DNA of 6,831 bases from Eubacteriales bacterium (lineage in GTDB: Bacteria; Bacillota; Clostridia; Christensenellales; CAG-138): positions 1 to 6,831 of the forward strand of contig JAQVML010000071.1 of NCBI GenBank assembly GCA_028703645.1. Direction: 5' to 3'. Below, piece after piece: positions 5,356 through 6,831 of this stretch. The position numbers and the translations under genes are program-made. The notes below the pieces were generated by a model, which searched no databases, was not told the origin of the DNA, and saw only the letters and a program-made list of their open reading frames with translations. Position 1 is the first letter of the stretch, and each line of letters starts with the position of its first letter.

Positions 5356-6558
5356 CTATTCAATGGTCAATGGAGCGGAGGACGGGTACACGGCGATCCA
5401 GGTGTTGCCCGGTTCGAGCGTGACGAGCGAGCCGTCGTCCAGTAAATAAGAGGTATAGTCTTCCGCCGTCGGGCGCGACCATGTGCCGGTCACATGTTGG
5501 CCGTTGATGAAGTAATCGCATTTGCCGCTGCCGATCATGTCGCAAGTGCGACGGTGTTTCGGGTCATCCTCAACAGAGCCGTATTCCACGTGCTGCACGA
5601 TGAGGTTTTGAACGTTCATCTGCTCTTCCACATAGGTGTCTCCGTGGTCGGCGAGCGTGCGGGTGAGGCTCGGTTCCCCGCTCTCAAAACGGAAGAGCCG
5701 GTTCTTTTGCGGATCATAGGTAAACTGAATCCAGTTCGGGTCCTTATTGTTATCAAAAGGCAGGGTCACCTTGGTAAACGGCGTGCCGTTTTCATATGAG
5801 ATGTCTTCAAGGAAGTTGAAGCGCTGGCACTCTTTTGCGTTGTGTTCGCCATAAAACCGGTTCACCAGCGCGGCGACACGGTAATACAGCGAGTGGACAC
5901 TGCTTCTGTACATGTCTTTTGCACGGAATTTATAGCCGTTAGGCGTTTCAAAATCATCGTATGCGCTGGTTTTGCGATAAAATGTCTTGTTAAAGCCCCT
6001 AAAATCGCCGCTCGGCAAGTAGAGCGTAATCAGGTCTCCTGGATAGCGCCGATACGGCTTGCGCAGAACGACATATCCTTCATGCAGATACATGCAGTCC
6101 CACTCTTGAACCATATCGATGATGTAATAGCGCGTGGAGCGCAAAGGCCCCGCATAGGCGGGATAAGTGTCGTTAAACAACGCCTGAAACCGCGTGATCG
6201 ACTGCTCAACCAAAAACTCGTAGACGATGTCCGCTTCCATCAACGAGGTCTGCGGCTTTGCGCCGTTTGCGTTGTCGATGGACATGATAAAGGGCCGGAG
6301 CGGCGTTCCTTCCGGAACGACTCGACCGGAGGTGAGAGAGCGATTCTTCGGCTCGGGCGTAGGCTCGGGCGTGGGTTCCGGCGTCGCAGTCAGCGCAATC
6401 GTAACAACCGGCGCATTCGTAACGGCGGGGGATGGGGTTGCCACGGGCGCTTGCGCAGGAGCGCAGCCGCCAATCAAAAATGCGAGCGCAAGAGTCCCCG
6501 CGCAAACGCTGGGAAACTTGCCGCTGAGCGCCAACCGGCACGGATGTGTAAAAATCAT
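5356..6558 (-). CDS. DUF3048 (YerB-like) lipoprotein, first copy
   Basis: This 400-residue predicted lipoprotein is a diverged paralogue of the next gene in the operon. The signal peptide (1-31) ends in the lipobox IGGC (Cys32). A Thr/Pro/Ala linker with three TPEP units (59-70) leads to the DUF3048 core: RPFIMSIDN (88-96), KPQTSLMEADIVYE (101-114), AGPLRSTRYY (136-145), EW (152-153). The C-terminal domain has NVQNLIVQH (315-323), GSGKCDYFINGQHVTGTWSR (343-362) and LEPGNTWI (381-388). The middle (about 160-260) is unlike the sister protein, with many Tyr, Arg and Lys, so ligand or partner may differ. The ATG at 6558 is chosen because AAAGGAA (6567-6573) lies 8 nt upstream. An in-frame ATG at 6576 would add six residues (MKGTRD) and is itself part of that RBS region. 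The upstream stalk-protein gene ends 71 nt before it on the same strand, suggesting one operon. Confidence 0.9.
   Translation of the reverse strand: MIFTHPCRLALSGKFPSVCAGTLALAFLIGGCAPAQAPVATPSPAVTNAPVVTIALTATPEPTPEPTPEPKNRSLTSGRVVPEGTPLRPFIMSIDNANGAKPQTSLMEADIVYEFLVEQSITRFQALFNDTYPAYAGPLRSTRYYIIDMVQEWDCMYLHEGYVVLRKPYRRYPGDLITLYLPSGDFRGFNKTFYRKTSAYDDFETPNGYKFRAKDMYRSSVHSLYYRVAALVNRFYGEHNAKECQRFNFLEDISYENGTPFTKVTLPFDNNKDPNWIQFTYDPQKNRLFRFESGEPSLTRTLADHGDTYVEEQMNVQNLIVQHVEYGSVEDDPKHRRTCDMIGSGKCDYFINGQHVTGTWSRPTAEDYTSYLLDDGSLVTLEPGNTWIAVYPSSAPLTIE
6349..6384 (-). repeat. Three tandem 12-bp units encoding TPEP
   Basis: Three imperfect 12-bp units (for example GGCTCGGGCGTA on the plus strand) encode TPEP TPEP TPEP at residues 59-70 of the first DUF3048 lipoprotein. 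Such Pro/Thr/Glu linkers act as spacers between the lipid anchor and the folded domain. The number of units may vary between strains. Confidence 0.75.
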
Positions 6559-6566
6559 ATCGCGTG

Positions 6567-6573
6567 TTCCTTT
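6567..6573 (-). promoter_or_regulatory. Ribosome binding site of the first DUF3048 gene
   Basis: AAAGGAA on the minus strand lies 8 nt before the ATG at 6558, matching the 7-8 nt spacing of the other clear ribosome binding sites in this window. It supports that start over the ATG at 6576. Confidence 0.65.
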
Positions 6574-6629
6574 CATCGCTACTCATATTCGAAGATCGGT
6601 GACACATAACATCGATCGATGCGTCAAAA

Positions 6630-6831
6630 TCAGTTGTTCTTGTTGCGCTTCGCCAATACAACGGCAGCCAGCGCAACGACTGCAAGCAGCAGCCCTCCGC
6701 CGACATAGTAAATAGAGGCGGTTAAGCGCGCCGTGGGTGCGGCTACGATCTCCGGTGAGGTCGTAGTCGAAACCTGTACTTGTGTCGGCTCCGGTGCTAC
6801 GGTAGCCTCCGGCGTGGGGGATGGCGTAGGA
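6630..6831 (-). CDS. C-terminal end of a surface protein with Pro/Thr stalk and membrane anchor, partial
   Basis: Only the last 66 residues are in the window; the rest lies beyond the right edge. They open with a low-complexity stalk (PTPSPTPEATVAPEPTQVQV, then STTTSPEIVAAPTARLTAS), followed by a transmembrane helix (YYVGGGLLLAVVALAAVVLA) and a short basic tail, KRNKNN, before TGA. This order is that of a C-terminal membrane anchor holding an extracellular domain on a stalk. No LPXTG sorting motif is visible. The stalk composition resembles the linkers of the two lipoproteins downstream on the same strand, suggesting a shared envelope operon. What the missing N-terminal domain does cannot be told from this end. 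Confidence 0.75.
   Translation of the reverse strand, partial: PTPSPTPEATVAPEPTQVQVSTTTSPEIVAAPTARLTASIYYVGGGLLLAVVALAAVVLAKRNKNN

Noticed and set aside
6349..6384. Tandem 12-bp units as a CRISPR-like or mobile repeat
   Set aside because: The units are contiguous, in frame and encode a TPEP linker, so the repeat is explained by protein low complexity.
5842..6609. Rightward open frame of 255 codons opposite the first DUF3048 gene
   Set aside because: The opposite strand encodes clear DUF3048 motifs and a lipobox. The rightward translation is Arg-rich without domains, typical of a shadow frame.
6610..6621. 12-bp palindrome CATCGATCGATG between the stalk protein and first DUF3048 gene
   Set aside because: It is self-complementary but has no T-tract on the transcribed strand and no second copy in the window. 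It may be chance or a minor operator.

Overview
This looks like a chromosomal housekeeping segment from a low-to-mid G+C Gram-positive bacterium (Bacillota, probably class Clostridia). The main evidence is a DnaD-domain replication protein, a family essentially confined to Bacillota and their phages. Supporting evidence is a pair of DUF3048 (YerB-type) lipoproteins with Thr/Pro/Glu-rich linkers, and Shine-Dalgarno sequences 7-8 nt before most starts. Base composition is moderately GC-rich, which would suit a gut clostridial lineage, but the sequence does not fix the genus. I see no rRNA, tRNA, CRISPR array, insertion sequence or phage structural gene.

Layout, left to right. (1) A leftward pair: a small membrane-anchored protein with an ECF-sigma-region-2-like N-terminus (592-1200) and, after it, a DnaD-domain protein that runs off the left edge (1-550). 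(2) A rightward tRNA1(Val) adenine-N6 methyltransferase-like gene (1407-2060). It has an extended -10 element so close to its ATG that the mRNA may be leaderless. (3) A bidirectional terminator (2065-2100). (4) A leftward MTAP/MTIP-type nucleoside phosphorylase (2127-2876) divergent from (5) a rightward MtnA/eIF2B-family isomerase-like gene (3012-4049). The two share a 135-bp intergenic region with back-to-back promoter elements. (6) A second strong bidirectional terminator (4060-4123). (7) A leftward surface cluster: the C-terminal tail of a membrane-anchored protein with a Pro/Thr stalk (6630-6831), then two DUF3048 lipoproteins (5356-6558 and 4122-5339).

How the genes fit together. The phosphorylase would split a 5'-thio- or 5'-deoxy-nucleoside into base plus (methylthio)ribose-1-phosphate, and the MtnA-like protein would isomerise that to the ribulose-1-phosphate form. 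Together they form a two-step salvage module for the by-products of S-adenosylmethionine (SAM) chemistry. Both proteins deviate from the textbook enzymes at binding-site positions: N/A replaces the adenine-binding Asp pair and Gln replaces a ribose-contacting Met in the phosphorylase, and the RGAP motif is lost in the isomerase. Substrate identity is therefore the most interesting open question here. The lipoprotein cluster is an envelope module of unknown function.

Nothing in the window amounts to a clearly new multi-gene system. The best candidates for something undescribed are the sigma-like membrane protein cotranscribed with a DnaD-domain gene, and the atypical salvage pair.
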